From: Ruminococcus flavefaciens | GTDB taxonomy: Bacteria > Bacillota > Clostridia > Oscillospirales > Ruminococcaceae | Direction of reading: 5' to 3' | Assembly (NCBI RefSeq): GCF_900119075.1 | Contig: NZ_FPIP01000012.1 | Coordinates: 1 to 64,000 of the forward strand | Length of the DNA: 64,000 nucleotides | In this document: piece by piece, positions 1 through 7,577 of the stretch | Layout: each line of letters starts with the position of its first letter | Position numbering within the stretch: position 1 is the stretch's first letter | Notes under the pieces: model-generated | Told to the model about the DNA's origin: nothing | Database searches by the model: none | Seen by the model: the letters and a program-made list of their open reading frames with translations, nothing else | Position numbers and translations under genes: made by a program

Positions 1-144
1 TATGAGCCATCAAAGGGCGAAGTAACATTCAGAATAGCATTCGATGAAGATGCTCAGGATTGGAGAATTGAGCAGAAGGATGTTGAATATGAATACCAAG
101 ATAATTCCACAACAACTGAGACTAATTCTACATCTATCGAATAA
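1..144 (+). CDS. C-terminal end of an unidentified protein (partial)
   Basis: The reading frame is open from base 1 to a TAA stop at 142-144, giving 47 residues that begin YEPSKGEVTFRIAFDEDAQD and finish in a Ser/Thr/Asn-rich tail (NSTTTETNSTSIE). The start lies outside the window. The acidic stretch followed by a low-complexity tail fits the end of a secreted or surface protein, but no family can be named from so little. Confidence 0.5.
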   Translation, partial: YEPSKGEVTFRIAFDEDAQDWRIEQKDVEYEYQDNSTTTETNSTSIE

Positions 145-449
145 GCTGCACATAAGCTTACTGATGATTATTAATCAGGGCAATGGTGCTCGTCCGAATG
201 AAGCGCCATTCAGCTTATAATACATAATAAGGAAGCCCATTACGGTAATGCCATTAAGCTAAGAAGACAAAGTAAAAGAAACAGTAGTATGTTTAATGTA
301 AGAAGACATACTACTGTTTTATACACTTCTATAGCATATAAAGTCAAGGAATCATTTGTTTTCAAACTTCTATTGAATAACACTATGCGCTATATGGTCG
401 CTTTTTTATATGTGTTTTTCAGTACTTTTGAGTTAGACAGCATTGAAAG
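145..449. other. Intergenic region with one clear hairpin
   Basis: Between the partial + strand gene and the convergent minus-strand chimera I see no coding frame with a ribosome-binding site. It contains the 13-bp hairpin annotated at 280-320 and a weaker hairpin around 185-213 (AATGGTGCT paired with AGCGCCATT). Nothing else stands out. Confidence 0.4.
280..320 (+). terminator. Hairpin, probable terminator between convergent genes
   Basis: Perfect 13-bp arms AACAGTAGTATGT (280-292) and ACATACTACTGTT (306-318) are followed on the + strand by TTATA. It lies between the convergent genes at 1-144 and 450-1280, so it may serve either direction. The loop is 13 bases, longer than usual. Confidence 0.5.
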
Positions 450-1280
450 TTACTTGTTGAGTTCTGCCTTTACAGTTTCATATTCCAGAGTTGTTTCCGT
501 TTCGGGAGCGCCTGTTACCAGAGATACTATGATAATAGCTGCAAATGCGCAGAGGAATGCAGGAAGAAGCTCGTATATTGCAAGTACGCCGCCCATAGGA
601 GCAATTGCGAACTTCCATACGAATACCATTACTGCACCTACAATAAGTCCTGCAATAGCGCCCCATTTATTTGAACGCTTCCAGAAGAGAGCTGCAAGCA
701 TTACAGGTCCGAAAGTCGCACCGAAGCCAGCCCATGCAAAGGATACTACTCTGAATACAGAGCTGTCCTGATCCCATGCGAGCGCAACGCCGCAGACTGC
801 GATAACGAGGAGTACAACTCGTGCAACCAGCATAGAAGCCTTATCGCTCATTTTTACATTGAATACGCCTTTAAGGATATTCTCTGACATTGATGATGAA
901 GCTGCAAGGAGCTGTGAATCAGATGTGGACATAGTACATGCAAGGATACCTGCGAATACAAGATAGGTATTCCAGAGCATTATGAAGAACATGGTAAAGA
1001 AGAATACAAGAAATCCGTAGCGGAAGTATTTGGACTTCATCCACTTCGGCATATCCTTTTTCCGGGACAGTCCGAAATGTCCGCCCAGCATTGAGAAGAG
1101 CTGCCCCCGGCCGCAGAATTTGTTGCAGTACGCTTTGTTTCCCCAGCCTATTGATATAACAAGGGGCACAATGAAGCATATCATTCCAAGCCATGCAAAC
1201 AGAATATTCACAAAACCGAGGATAAGATAAGTAATCGAGAATATCCACAGGTGATCGTACCATTTTTTCTTAGCTTTCAT
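450..1280 (-). CDS. Chimeric membrane protein: 4Fe-4S-type N-terminus fused to PutP C-terminus
   Basis: 276 residues. Residues 1-110 (GNKAYCNKFCGRGQLFSMLG, then NTYLVFAG) resemble the first half of small membrane-bound 4Fe-4S proteins found beside ferredoxins in Clostridia. From about residue 112 (ILACTMSTSDSQLLAASSS, then SFAWAGFGATFGPVMLAALF) the protein is the last third of a PutP-type sodium:proline symporter, with several of its final membrane helices. The join is in frame near base 945-956. Neither half is complete: the first lacks its second cysteine cluster, the second its first eight or so helices. The start is supported by GGAGGAGAG just upstream and overlaps the ferredoxin gene by 11 bases. 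The likeliest origin is a deletion that fused two neighbouring genes, so function is doubtful. A misassembly is possible. Confidence 0.75.
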   Translation of the reverse strand: MKAKKKWYDHLWIFSITYLILGFVNILFAWLGMICFIVPLVISIGWGNKAYCNKFCGRGQLFSMLGGHFGLSRKKDMPKWMKSKYFRYGFLVFFFTMFFIMLWNTYLVFAGILACTMSTSDSQLLAASSSMSENILKGVFNVKMSDKASMLVARVVLLVIAVCGVALAWDQDSSVFRVVSFAWAGFGATFGPVMLAALFWKRSNKWGAIAGLIVGAVMVFVWKFAIAPMGGVLAIYELLPAFLCAFAAIIIVSLVTGAPETETTLEYETVKAELNK

Positions 1281-1470
1281 GTTCTCTCTCCTCCAGTGTG
1301 ATAATGCTCGCAGGACACTCCTTGGAACATTTACCGCAGCCTACGCACATCGTTTCATCAATGACTGCATTTATGCCGTGAGGTACACTTACAGCTCCCT
1401 TTGGGCAGACCTTTACACAGCAGCCGCAGGCTACGCACTGACTTTTATCAATTACAGCTTTTCGTTTCAT
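1270..1470 (-). CDS. 2x[4Fe-4S] ferredoxin
   Basis: 66 residues from the ATG at 1470 (MKRKAVIDKS), chosen because AGGAGG lies 7 bases upstream; a longer in-frame reading starting near 1530 has no such site. Two classic clusters are visible: CVACGCCVKVCP and CVGCGKCSKECP, each CxxCxxCxxxCP, so it should bind two [4Fe-4S] centres and carry electrons in the cytoplasm. It overlaps the downstream chimeric gene. In related genomes such a ferredoxin pairs with a membrane Fe-S protein, whose N-terminal half is what survives here. Two palindromes lie just upstream. Confidence 0.85.
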   Translation of the reverse strand: MKRKAVIDKSQCVACGCCVKVCPKGAVSVPHGINAVIDETMCVGCGKCSKECPASIITLEEREHES

Positions 1471-1483
1471 GTCATCGCCTCCT

Positions 1484-1531
1484 GAGTATATTATATACTC
1501 TTTGTGTTTTTTGTTCTGTGACAAAGTCACA
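1484..1531 (-). promoter_or_regulatory. Two palindromes upstream of the ferredoxin gene
   Basis: GAGTATATTATATACTC (1484-1500) has perfect 8-base arms around one base and contains a TATAAT on the minus strand. TGTGACAAAGTCACA (1517-1531) has perfect 6-base arms and resembles a Crp/Fnr-type half-site pair. The distance between them is near that expected for an activator site and a -10 box, but a start placed from this -10 would fall on the ribosome-binding site, so the exact promoter is uncertain. Confidence 0.4.
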
Positions 1532-1589
1532 TTAGCTGATCATAAACCAAAAAATGTTTTACAAGCAATAAAAATTCAAAGTTATACGA

Positions 1590-1627
1590 AAAATCTCCGA
1601 CCATATGGTCGGAGATTTTATTTTTTT
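1590..1627. terminator. Strong palindromic terminator
   Basis: A perfect 30-base palindrome with 15-base arms (1590-1619, arm AAAATCTCCGACCAT) is followed by TATTTTTTT on the + strand and by a short T run on the minus strand. It lies downstream of the small membrane gene at 1646-1888, so its likely use is to end that minus-strand transcript. Confidence 0.7.
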
Positions 1628-1645
1628 CAAATGCGATAATATCTG

Positions 1646-1888
1646 TTATTTAATTGCTTCTTTTGTTAGTCCTGCAGCAAACAGAGCAATCATCAAAATA
1701 TAACAGCCAAGTCTGAACCATATAAGATACTGTGGTATCTCTTTCCGCATTCTTTTTGCAAGTGCTCCCGAAATAAGCATGATAAAAAGAACGGGAGACA
1801 GTGTGCTTACCAGTGAAAACACTGCACCGAGTATGGCTGCAAATCCTACAGGTAAAGTGGCTGCATCAGGTTCTTTCGCTCTACTCAC
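1646..1888 (-). CDS. Small two-helix membrane protein of unknown function
   Basis: 80 residues. It starts with GTG at 1888, preceded by GAAGGA about 7 bases upstream; the nearby ATG at 1892 is followed at once by a stop in its frame. Two hydrophobic segments (about residues 13-42 and 55-74) are separated by a basic loop (KRMRKEIPQ), so it should span the membrane twice. I do not recognise the family. It stands alone between a strong terminator and a long spacer. Confidence 0.5.
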   Translation of the reverse strand: MSRAKEPDAATLPVGFAAILGAVFSLVSTLSPVLFIMLISGALAKRMRKEIPQYLIWFRLGCYILMIALFAAGLTKEAIK

Positions 1889-2087
1889 GCATATCCTTCA
1901 CTTTTGGAAGAGTTGATAGCAAGAAACAAGTGCCCTGTCAGACCTGATCGTTTTGCTGATAGAAAAACTCGTTACCATTCTGCTATCCCCTTCAATTACA
2001 GGTTATCATAATTCTTTTCTTGTGTCAATATTTTTTCTGGCAGATCTCTGATCTGTCTTTTCGTGCTGCCTTTTTTCAATAAATACT

Positions 2088-2129
2088 ATCAGGAGTATGC
2101 TCGTTTATTTTCAAACATACTCCTGATTC
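2088..2129 (-). terminator. Hairpin downstream of the glycosyltransferase-like gene
   Basis: Arms ATCAGGAGTATG and CATACTCCTGAT pair over 12 bp. It lies about 60 bases past the stop of the minus-strand gene at 2187. There is no strong T run on the minus strand, so the terminator role is tentative. Confidence 0.45.
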
Positions 2130-2186
2130 CTTTTCATTATTCGATTAGCTTAATGACATTAACCGAAAAGGGAGCTTTTTATAATT

Positions 2187-3833
2187 CTATCTATCGATAC
2201 GATAATATATCTCATAATTAAAATCATCAGGTTTGATTAAGTCATTCTCTTTGGGCGGAGTTTTATCAAATTTTGTACTTAAAATCTCATTTAGTTTATT
2301 TTCAATCGCAACCGAAGAAAAACTATCTAAAATAATTATATCACTGTTATCGATCTGCTTCATCAACTGCTGAAAAAACCATGTGTCTTCAGTCTGAAAA
2401 TTATCAGGATCCTGTGCAAAAGAAGGTCCCTGCGGTGAATGTTCAGTAAGTCCGAAGAATTCGTCTTCTCCGTTAAATCCTAAGAACTGATATCTGTCAA
2501 CTTCATAAAAATCAAGGAGCTCATCAACATATTCAGCATTTTTCTTAATGTAATCGTATTTTTCATCATAACGCCCGCTGTAAGTCGTTTCGGAAGAGAA
2601 AAATACATTTGCCATAGCAACTATACATAAAGTTATTATCGATCCTGAAATATATTTATTTTTGACCTTTATGCTATTTAAGCTTTCTCCGCCGTACATT
2701 AAAAATGAGGCATAGACAGGAACGGCAAAAATATAATGATGATTATAGTACTGACCTCCGAGTCCGACACAGAATGATGCAAGATAAACTGCTGCTACTA
2801 CTTTTGCAGAATGCAATAAAATGTGTTTTGTACTCTTTTTATAAACGGCAATCAATGTAAGAACAATTTCGATCAGGATCATTAGCAGCAATATTTTATT
2901 AAATGACATAATATCAGATTCCAGCATTTGTATATTACCGGTTTTACTGATAGTTGAACTATTATCACTTAATCTGGTATTAAACATATGCTTTATGTAA
3001 ATAGTAAAATACGGCTTTAATACGCCTGTTGCACCTAAAAGAGCTAATGTAAGGACTGCTCCTGTAATATCAGGTATCAATATCACTCTAATAAAATCAC
3101 GAAACTTATCAACGAACAGAAAAGCACATATTGTAGCTACGACTAAAAAAGGTTCTTTCAGCATTACAGTTAAGCTGATATAAACTGCAGTGACAACTGT
3201 CCTTGCCACTAACATCTTTTGGCTTTGGGCGTTGATCATTTTGCGGACCGAGTTTATATAAAGCAGCGAGCAGGCAGTACCAATCGCCTCGACCTGAAAA
3301 CCTCCGGAACGTTCCTCAGCATATATAGCCAGCATTGTACTGCAAAACAATATCATCCAGAAGCAAAAGAAACCATATATACATTTTGCTTTATTATCCT
3401 TGTTATACTTTAATAGTTCCTTTTTCATGTTATCATAAATATTCAAACTCGGAACAAAGGCTATAATTAAAACCGCTAAAATACTGATCCAGTTACACAG
3501 TATAGTACTATCAGTAAAATAGAACGATATTGCCGACAATAAAAACACACCAATAGGTTTGTTTTCGTACATTTCAGAATAAGGAGTAAGACCATTGAGC
3601 ATTCCCCTGCCAACTGCCCAGTAAAGCGGTGCATCTGCTGTATACGCATGAGATAATTCATATGTTATTACACCATAAAAAACACGAATCATCACACACA
3701 TTGCAAATAACATAAATACAAGTAAATATAAATTATCGCTTATAAATTTGGAAAAATTTTTATTCATCATTAAAGTATTATGCTTTTTTAACTTTAATAC
3801 ACCATTACTCAATGATGACCTTTTAAAATTCAT
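2187..3833 (-). CDS. GT-C-type polytopic membrane protein, probable glycosyltransferase family 39-like
   Basis: 548 residues from the ATG at 3833, chosen because GGAGAA lies 7 bases upstream; a longer reading from 3866 lacks a site. After a basic N-terminus there are about ten hydrophobic segments. The first extracytoplasmic loop reads HAYTADAPLYWAVGRGMLNG then YSEMYENKPIG, the acidic loop with YENKP typical of PMT/ArnT-like (PMT_2) enzymes that use lipid-linked sugars. A soluble C-terminal region of about 130 residues follows. Such proteins usually glycosylate envelope polymers or proteins; the substrate here cannot be told. It is a single gene with long spacers on both sides. Confidence 0.7.
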   Translation of the reverse strand: MNFKRSSLSNGVLKLKKHNTLMMNKNFSKFISDNLYLLVFMLFAMCVMIRVFYGVITYELSHAYTADAPLYWAVGRGMLNGLTPYSEMYENKPIGVFLLSAISFYFTDSTILCNWISILAVLIIAFVPSLNIYDNMKKELLKYNKDNKAKCIYGFFCFWMILFCSTMLAIYAEERSGGFQVEAIGTACSLLYINSVRKMINAQSQKMLVARTVVTAVYISLTVMLKEPFLVVATICAFLFVDKFRDFIRVILIPDITGAVLTLALLGATGVLKPYFTIYIKHMFNTRLSDNSSTISKTGNIQMLESDIMSFNKILLLMILIEIVLTLIAVYKKSTKHILLHSAKVVAAVYLASFCVGLGGQYYNHHYIFAVPVYASFLMYGGESLNSIKVKNKYISGSIITLCIVAMANVFFSSETTYSGRYDEKYDYIKKNAEYVDELLDFYEVDRYQFLGFNGEDEFFGLTEHSPQGPSFAQDPDNFQTEDTWFFQQLMKQIDNSDIIILDSFSSVAIENKLNEILSTKFDKTPPKENDLIKPDDFNYEIYYRIDR

Positions 3834-4106
3834 AACTTTTTCTCCTGTAAGTTTAATTATTTGCATTCATTATAACATACTTATATTTTGAATGTCAAGG
3901 CTGGTTATTTGTGAGCCGAGATCAAGCAAGATCCGTGTAGTTATTGCAATATACATTTTTCTCAAATTATTTAGCATTATAAGTGCTCTGCCCTACTCCA
4001 TTAACACTTGCTGCAATAGTAAATAGTTTATCAGACATAGTATCAGCTCATCATGCTATGCATTATTATGCTATAATAGATTATAAGAATTGAAAAGGAG
4101 CTATTT

Positions 4107-4334
4107 ATGGGACAGAAAGAGATCATTGACCGGGACACTTATCGAAAAATCAAGAAAATGAACCGCGAGGAACTTACCAAGTTCATTCTCCGGTATGGGG
4201 ATCAGTTGCTCGTAGAACAGGGAAAAACAATTGACCTTTCTGCTCTTGAAGCAGAACTGAGCAAGATCAAGGGTATCGGTGGTAAGCGCCTTGAAGAGAT
4301 AATGGTTGTTATAGAGAAATTCTTTGAAGAATAG
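4107..4334 (+). CDS. Small helical protein with a helix-hairpin-helix-like end
   Basis: 75 residues with AAAGGAG before the ATG. It is charged, without membrane segments or signal. The C-terminal third reads KIKGIGGKRLEEIMVVIEKF, where GIGGKR resembles the GxGxK turn of helix-hairpin-helix DNA-binding motifs. No family is recognised and the DNA-binding idea is inference from this short motif. It is a single gene closed by a terminator. Confidence 0.6.
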   Translation: MGQKEIIDRDTYRKIKKMNREELTKFILRYGDQLLVEQGKTIDLSALEAELSKIKGIGGKRLEEIMVVIEKFFEE

Positions 4335-4351
4335 ATATATCCAAGACTTAT

Positions 4352-4377
4352 GGGACGGCTTTACGCCGTCCCTTTAT
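4352..4377 (+). terminator. Intrinsic terminator of the small HhH-like gene
   Basis: GGGACGGC pairs with GCCGTCCC around the loop TTTAC, followed by TTTATAAT. It lies 17 bases after the stop at 4334. Confidence 0.7.
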
Positions 4378-4391
4378 AATCATTAATCTTA

Positions 4392-4661
4392 TTATATTCC
4401 CACTTGCATTAAATATGTAAGCTCTATTTTATGCTCCATAGATCTCATGCTGTTTCGTGTAAATTTCCATTGTTGTTCCGGACACATCATATTGACCATG
4501 CTGCCGCCTATAGAACCTGCCTCACGGGAGGTAAGATCGCCGTTATAGCCATGCTTGAGGTTGATACCAAGCTCGTTTGCTGACTCCATCTTGAATCTTT
4601 CGAGAGCCTCTCTGCCCTTTTCTGTCATTACGCCCTTGTTATTATTGCTGTTATTGCTCAT
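4392..4661 (-). CDS. Alpha/beta-type small acid-soluble spore protein
   Basis: 89 residues, with AAGGAG upstream of the ATG. The core reads ALERFKMESANELGINL, then GDLTSREAGSIGGSMV. This matches the alpha/beta SASP family, in which an (A)ELG segment and a TSREAGSxGGxMV block coat spore DNA in the A-like form and protect it from UV damage. The N-terminus is Asn/Ser-rich and the C-terminus is about 15 residues longer than in the Bacillus proteins. A candidate forespore promoter lies upstream. It indicates a sporulating or recently sporulating lineage. Confidence 0.85.
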   Translation of the reverse strand: MSNNSNNNKGVMTEKGREALERFKMESANELGINLKHGYNGDLTSREAGSIGGSMVNMMCPEQQWKFTRNSMRSMEHKIELTYLMQVGI

Positions 4662-4701
4662 TTCTGTTATCTCCTTAAAAAAGTTTTTGATGCCGTGGTA
4701 G

Positions 4702-4731
4702 TATTATGGCTCTGCAATGAACATTTATAAC
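4702..4731 (-). promoter_or_regulatory. Candidate sigma-G-like promoter of the spore protein gene
   Basis: On the minus strand CATAATA (4702-4708) matches the forespore sigma-G -10 pattern CATnnTA. Eighteen bases upstream is GTTAT (4727-4731), a partial match to the -35 pattern. It lies about 40 bases before the start codon. The -35 match is imperfect. Confidence 0.4.
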
Positions 4732-4816
4732 ATGGAAATTAATGTACAAATTCATGAAAATCAGCATGATAAAAATGTCTTTTTTCCGTGTCAGTTTCAA
4801 CTGTGCAATAATTTTG

Positions 4817-4845
4817 TTGCATTATTTGTACCGATATGATATAAT
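4817..4845 (+). promoter_or_regulatory. Sigma-A-type promoter of corA
   Basis: TTGCAT (4817-4822), a 17-base spacer, then TATAAT (4840-4845). It lies about 100 bases upstream of the corA start. Confidence 0.65.
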
Positions 4846-4949
4846 AGTTAAAAATCTCTGCAAATGCGGGGATTTCGGAGATATGTATATAAATAATAAG
4901 TTGGAACAAACGGCGAACAGAAAATCATATTTGAATGGGATTGAGAAGA

Positions 4950-5867
4950 ATGTATTATTATATAAAAAACACGCTTGAAAAGACAAAAAAGCTGGACTTC
5001 AAAGGCAAAAGCGGTCAGTTCGTTGCTGTGCTGACGTCTGCGGAATGGCTGGAAAACAGGGACAAGTTCGATATGGGCATCGAAATGGACATCGACCTCT
5101 CCGCTATCCATTCCACCAAGGCTGAGGTAAACTACGATTCGCTGACAGGCACTTTTTCTATACCCAACAGAGAGAATATCTCGGCTTTAAACATCAATTT
5201 CGCCTTTGCTCTCGATGAAAAGGGCATTGTTTTTATCGATGACAGCGGCTACGTTGATGATACTATCAGCAATATCATAAACTCCAAGCGCTGGACTATT
5301 CCCAGCCTTGAACGCTTCATATATGATTTTCTCGAACAGATAGTTTCTCGCGACAGAATAATACTTGAACGTGTTGATAAAGAGCTTGACACCGTAGAGT
5401 CCAATATCCTTGACGGCGAGGAAAAAGATCCGTCGCAGAGAGTCAGCCGTATCAGAAGCGATCTAAGAGATCTGCGTACTCATTACGAACAGCTTATCGA
5501 CCTCGGTGAGGAGCTTGAAGAAAACGAGAATAATTTCTTCAATGAGGATAACATAAGATATTTCCGACTGTTTACCCAGCGAGTTTCAAGACTGCGTGAT
5601 ATGACAGCTTCGCTCCGTGATTTTTCAATACAGATACGCGACCTCTATCAGTCACAGCTCGACATAAAGCAGAATCGCATAATGGCTCTGCTGACGATAA
5701 TCACTTCCATATTCATGCCGCTGACGCTTATCGCAGGCTGGTACGGTATGAACTTCAGGTATATGCCCGAGCTTGAATACAAGTGGGCTTATCCTGCCGT
5801 TATTGCAGTCAGCATTCTCATCGTTATTGTCAGTCTCATCTTTTTCAAAAAGAAAAAATGGCTATAA
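4950..5867 (+). CDS. corA: CorA-type magnesium/divalent cation transporter
   Basis: 305 residues from the ATG at 4950 (MYYYIKNTLE), the usual N-terminus in this family; the in-frame ATG at 4935 has no ribosome-binding site. A cytoplasmic domain of about 235 residues with long charged helices is followed by two membrane helices at the C-terminus. The signature YGMNF lies at the end of the first (AGWYGMNFRYMPELE), followed by the MPEL-type loop and a basic tail. CorA proteins form homopentameric Mg2+ channels in the plasma membrane. No M-box riboswitch is visible upstream. It is a single gene. Confidence 0.92.
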   Translation: MYYYIKNTLEKTKKLDFKGKSGQFVAVLTSAEWLENRDKFDMGIEMDIDLSAIHSTKAEVNYDSLTGTFSIPNRENISALNINFAFALDEKGIVFIDDSGYVDDTISNIINSKRWTIPSLERFIYDFLEQIVSRDRIILERVDKELDTVESNILDGEEKDPSQRVSRIRSDLRDLRTHYEQLIDLGEELEENENNFFNEDNIRYFRLFTQRVSRLRDMTASLRDFSIQIRDLYQSQLDIKQNRIMALLTIITSIFMPLTLIAGWYGMNFRYMPELEYKWAYPAVIAVSILIVIVSLIFFKKKKWL

Positions 5868-5871
5868 AAAT

Positions 5872-5908
5872 ATCGGGAACAGCTCCAAAAGCCGTTCCCG
5901 TTTTGTTT
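5872..5908 (+). terminator. Terminator of corA
   Basis: CGGGAAC and GTTCCCG with partly paired interior bases (about 5875-5900) are followed by TTTTGTTTTA. It starts a few bases after the corA stop and borders the convergent AraC remnant. Confidence 0.65.
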
Positions 5909-6024
5909 TATTCACCCACAACAGGTATCCAAATCTGGCTCTTGTAGTCAGGCGACGTCATATCGCCGTCGGGATAAGCCTCGATGTAGTCGATAGCCTT
6001 CTGAATACCTGTGGCTAAGTTCAT
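5908..6024 (-). pseudogene. Collapsed AraC-family regulator (N-terminus joined to effector-domain C-terminus)
   Basis: A 38-residue frame with GGAGGG before the ATG. It opens MNLATGIQKAIDYIE, as AraC-family regulators of this group do at the start of their helix-turn-helix region, and then passes straight into YPDGDMTSPDYKSQIWIPV, the typical last strand of a GyrI-like effector-binding domain. About 250 residues that normally separate the two are missing, with the frame kept. It looks like an internal deletion; the peptide is unlikely to bind DNA. The start and ribosome-binding site remain intact, so it may still be translated. Confidence 0.6.
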
Positions 6025-6269
6025 GTTTTTCCCTCCATAGAGACCGTTTAGCATCTGTCGGCACACAGCTTTTCGGCAGATTTTGTCGATGACTGCGTTA
6101 AAATCACTTGAAATGCGACAGCATTCCTGCGTAATTTTGCCTTGTCCTCACCAAAATCATGCTCGAAAATCTGCATACAAACAGATACTAACCAGTCTCT
6201 TGGTGTAATTCTATTATAACATCGCAGGTATGTGGTGTCCTGATATTTTGTGGCTTTTGGTGTCAGGTT
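6025..6269. other. Spacer with a possible degraded coding remnant
   Basis: The minus strand from about 6195 down to 6060 can be read as a 40-residue frame (MQIFEHDFGEDKAKLRRNAV and onward), but it lacks a clear ribosome-binding site and I cannot place it in a family. It may be debris left by the deletion that produced the neighbouring remnant. No RNA gene or repeat is evident. Confidence 0.3.
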
Positions 6270-6995
6270 TCATTCCTCAAAAAGATGTCTCAATATCTGT
6301 TTGCGGTCATTGATGAACATTTTCGTTATCTGATAGCTTTGGGTATCTTCATAGCCAATGGGGCGTATCTCGCCGTCATCGAAGCTGAGGATAGTTGCTT
6401 CGGGATAACCGAGAAGAATCGGCGAATGAGTTACTATGATGAACTGCGAATCATTCTTAACGCATTTTGATATTTCAAGCAGAAGCGTCAACTGCCTTTG
6501 CGGAGACAGAGCGGCTTCTGGCTCGTCGAGTATATACAGACCGTTCTGACTGAAATTTCTTTGTATGACTGAAAGAAAACTCTCGCCGTGGGACTTTTCG
6601 TGGTAATGCTGAGGCTCACCTTGGATCTTTGTATATTCTTCCTCGGCAGAAGCTACATTGTAAAAGCTCTCCGCTCTGAGAAAGTATCCCCATTTGGCTT
6701 TATTGAAGCTTCTCACAAGCCTTAGAGCGTCGTGAAGCTCGGAATGTGAATCATAGGTGGAAAAGCTGTAATTGAGAGTTCCGCCTTCGGGATTGAAGCC
6801 ATAAGCGACAGCGATAGCTTCAAGCAGAGTGGACTTTCCGCTTCCGTTTTCGCCTACGAAGAAAGTGACGGGCGTATTGAAGGTCAGCTCGTCAAGTGCT
6901 TTGATAGCGGCTATTTTCCGGAGATAGCTGCAACGCTCTATCTTATCCCATTTTACTTTCAGCCCTGTTAGATATAATTCGTTTGGTTCAAGCAT
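6270..6995 (-). CDS. AAA-family ATPase (SMC/ABC-like fold)
   Basis: 241 residues. Walker A is GENGSGKST near residue 49, a signature-like HGESF near residue 135, and Walker B is LYILDEPEAALSP near residue 153, followed by an H-loop in VTHSPILLGYP. This is the compact predicted-ATPase layout (COG3910-like) without a long coiled coil or nuclease domain. It is last in a four-gene unit, 9 bases after the SAP/DUF6434 gene. The role is unknown; relatives occur alone and in defence or repair settings. Confidence 0.8.
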   Translation of the reverse strand: MLEPNELYLTGLKVKWDKIERCSYLRKIAAIKALDELTFNTPVTFFVGENGSGKSTLLEAIAVAYGFNPEGGTLNYSFSTYDSHSELHDALRLVRSFNKAKWGYFLRAESFYNVASAEEEYTKIQGEPQHYHEKSHGESFLSVIQRNFSQNGLYILDEPEAALSPQRQLTLLLEISKCVKNDSQFIIVTHSPILLGYPEATILSFDDGEIRPIGYEDTQSYQITKMFINDRKQILRHLFEE

Positions 6996-7004
6996 TGTTT
7001 CACC

Positions 7005-7577
7005 TCATTCCAATGCAATAAGGTCAGACTTTTCGTAGCGGTTATGCCCTGCAAGGCTCTTCTTGTATTTCCAGCATTTGATCGCGTCATCAAGGCTTTT
7101 TCCCTGATTATCGGCAAAGAAATCACGGATATATGTATTGTACTCAAACTGCTTATCAATGACAGTCCTGCCTTTTTTCTTATCTTCCAATATCTGATAA
7201 TAAGCCTGTATCGCGTCGGCATAGGTCTTTCCTGCGCTGTTTTTCAGCCACTTCTGAAACGCCACATTGAACGAAAAGGACTTTCCTATCCTGTCCTTGA
7301 AAAAGGCTCTGTGTTTCTCCGAGCATACAATGTTCGCTTCAATAACTGTGCTTTCGGTAATGTCTCCCACAGTAGCAGACGTTTTCCTTTGGAGTGTGAC
7401 GTTCAGCACCTTACCCGTTTCGAGAAAGTTCGCTATTCGCTCTGTAAGCTCTTGCTTTGAACCCGATGTCGGCAGACCGTTATCGCGGCAGAATTGCACC
7501 AGTTCTTCTTTGAGATAATAGAAATTTCTAAAAGCGCTTGCATCTGTTTCGATTGTCAATTCAGGTCTTTCACTCAT
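7005..7577 (-). CDS. SAP-domain protein with DUF6434-type C-terminus
   Basis: 190 residues. Residues about 18-53 (FYYLKEELVQFCRDNGLPTSGSKQELTERIANFLETG) form a SAP-like helix-extension-helix, a fold that often binds DNA. The C-terminal half repeats the pattern Y.AIQAYYQ.LE.KK and then RDFFADNQGKSLDDAIKCWKYKK, as in DUF6434 proteins. There are no membrane segments. It overlaps the methyltransferase gene by 8 bases and so is translated with it. Biological role unknown. Confidence 0.7.
   Translation of the reverse strand: MSERPELTIETDASAFRNFYYLKEELVQFCRDNGLPTSGSKQELTERIANFLETGKVLNVTLQRKTSATVGDITESTVIEANIVCSEKHRAFFKDRIGKSFSFNVAFQKWLKNSAGKTYADAIQAYYQILEDKKKGRTVIDKQFEYNTYIRDFFADNQGKSLDDAIKCWKYKKSLAGHNRYEKSDLIALE

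Noticed and set aside
289-771. A 160-codon + strand frame
   Set aside because: It overlaps the terminator hairpin and the antisense of the PutP-like part and has no start signal or recognisable product.
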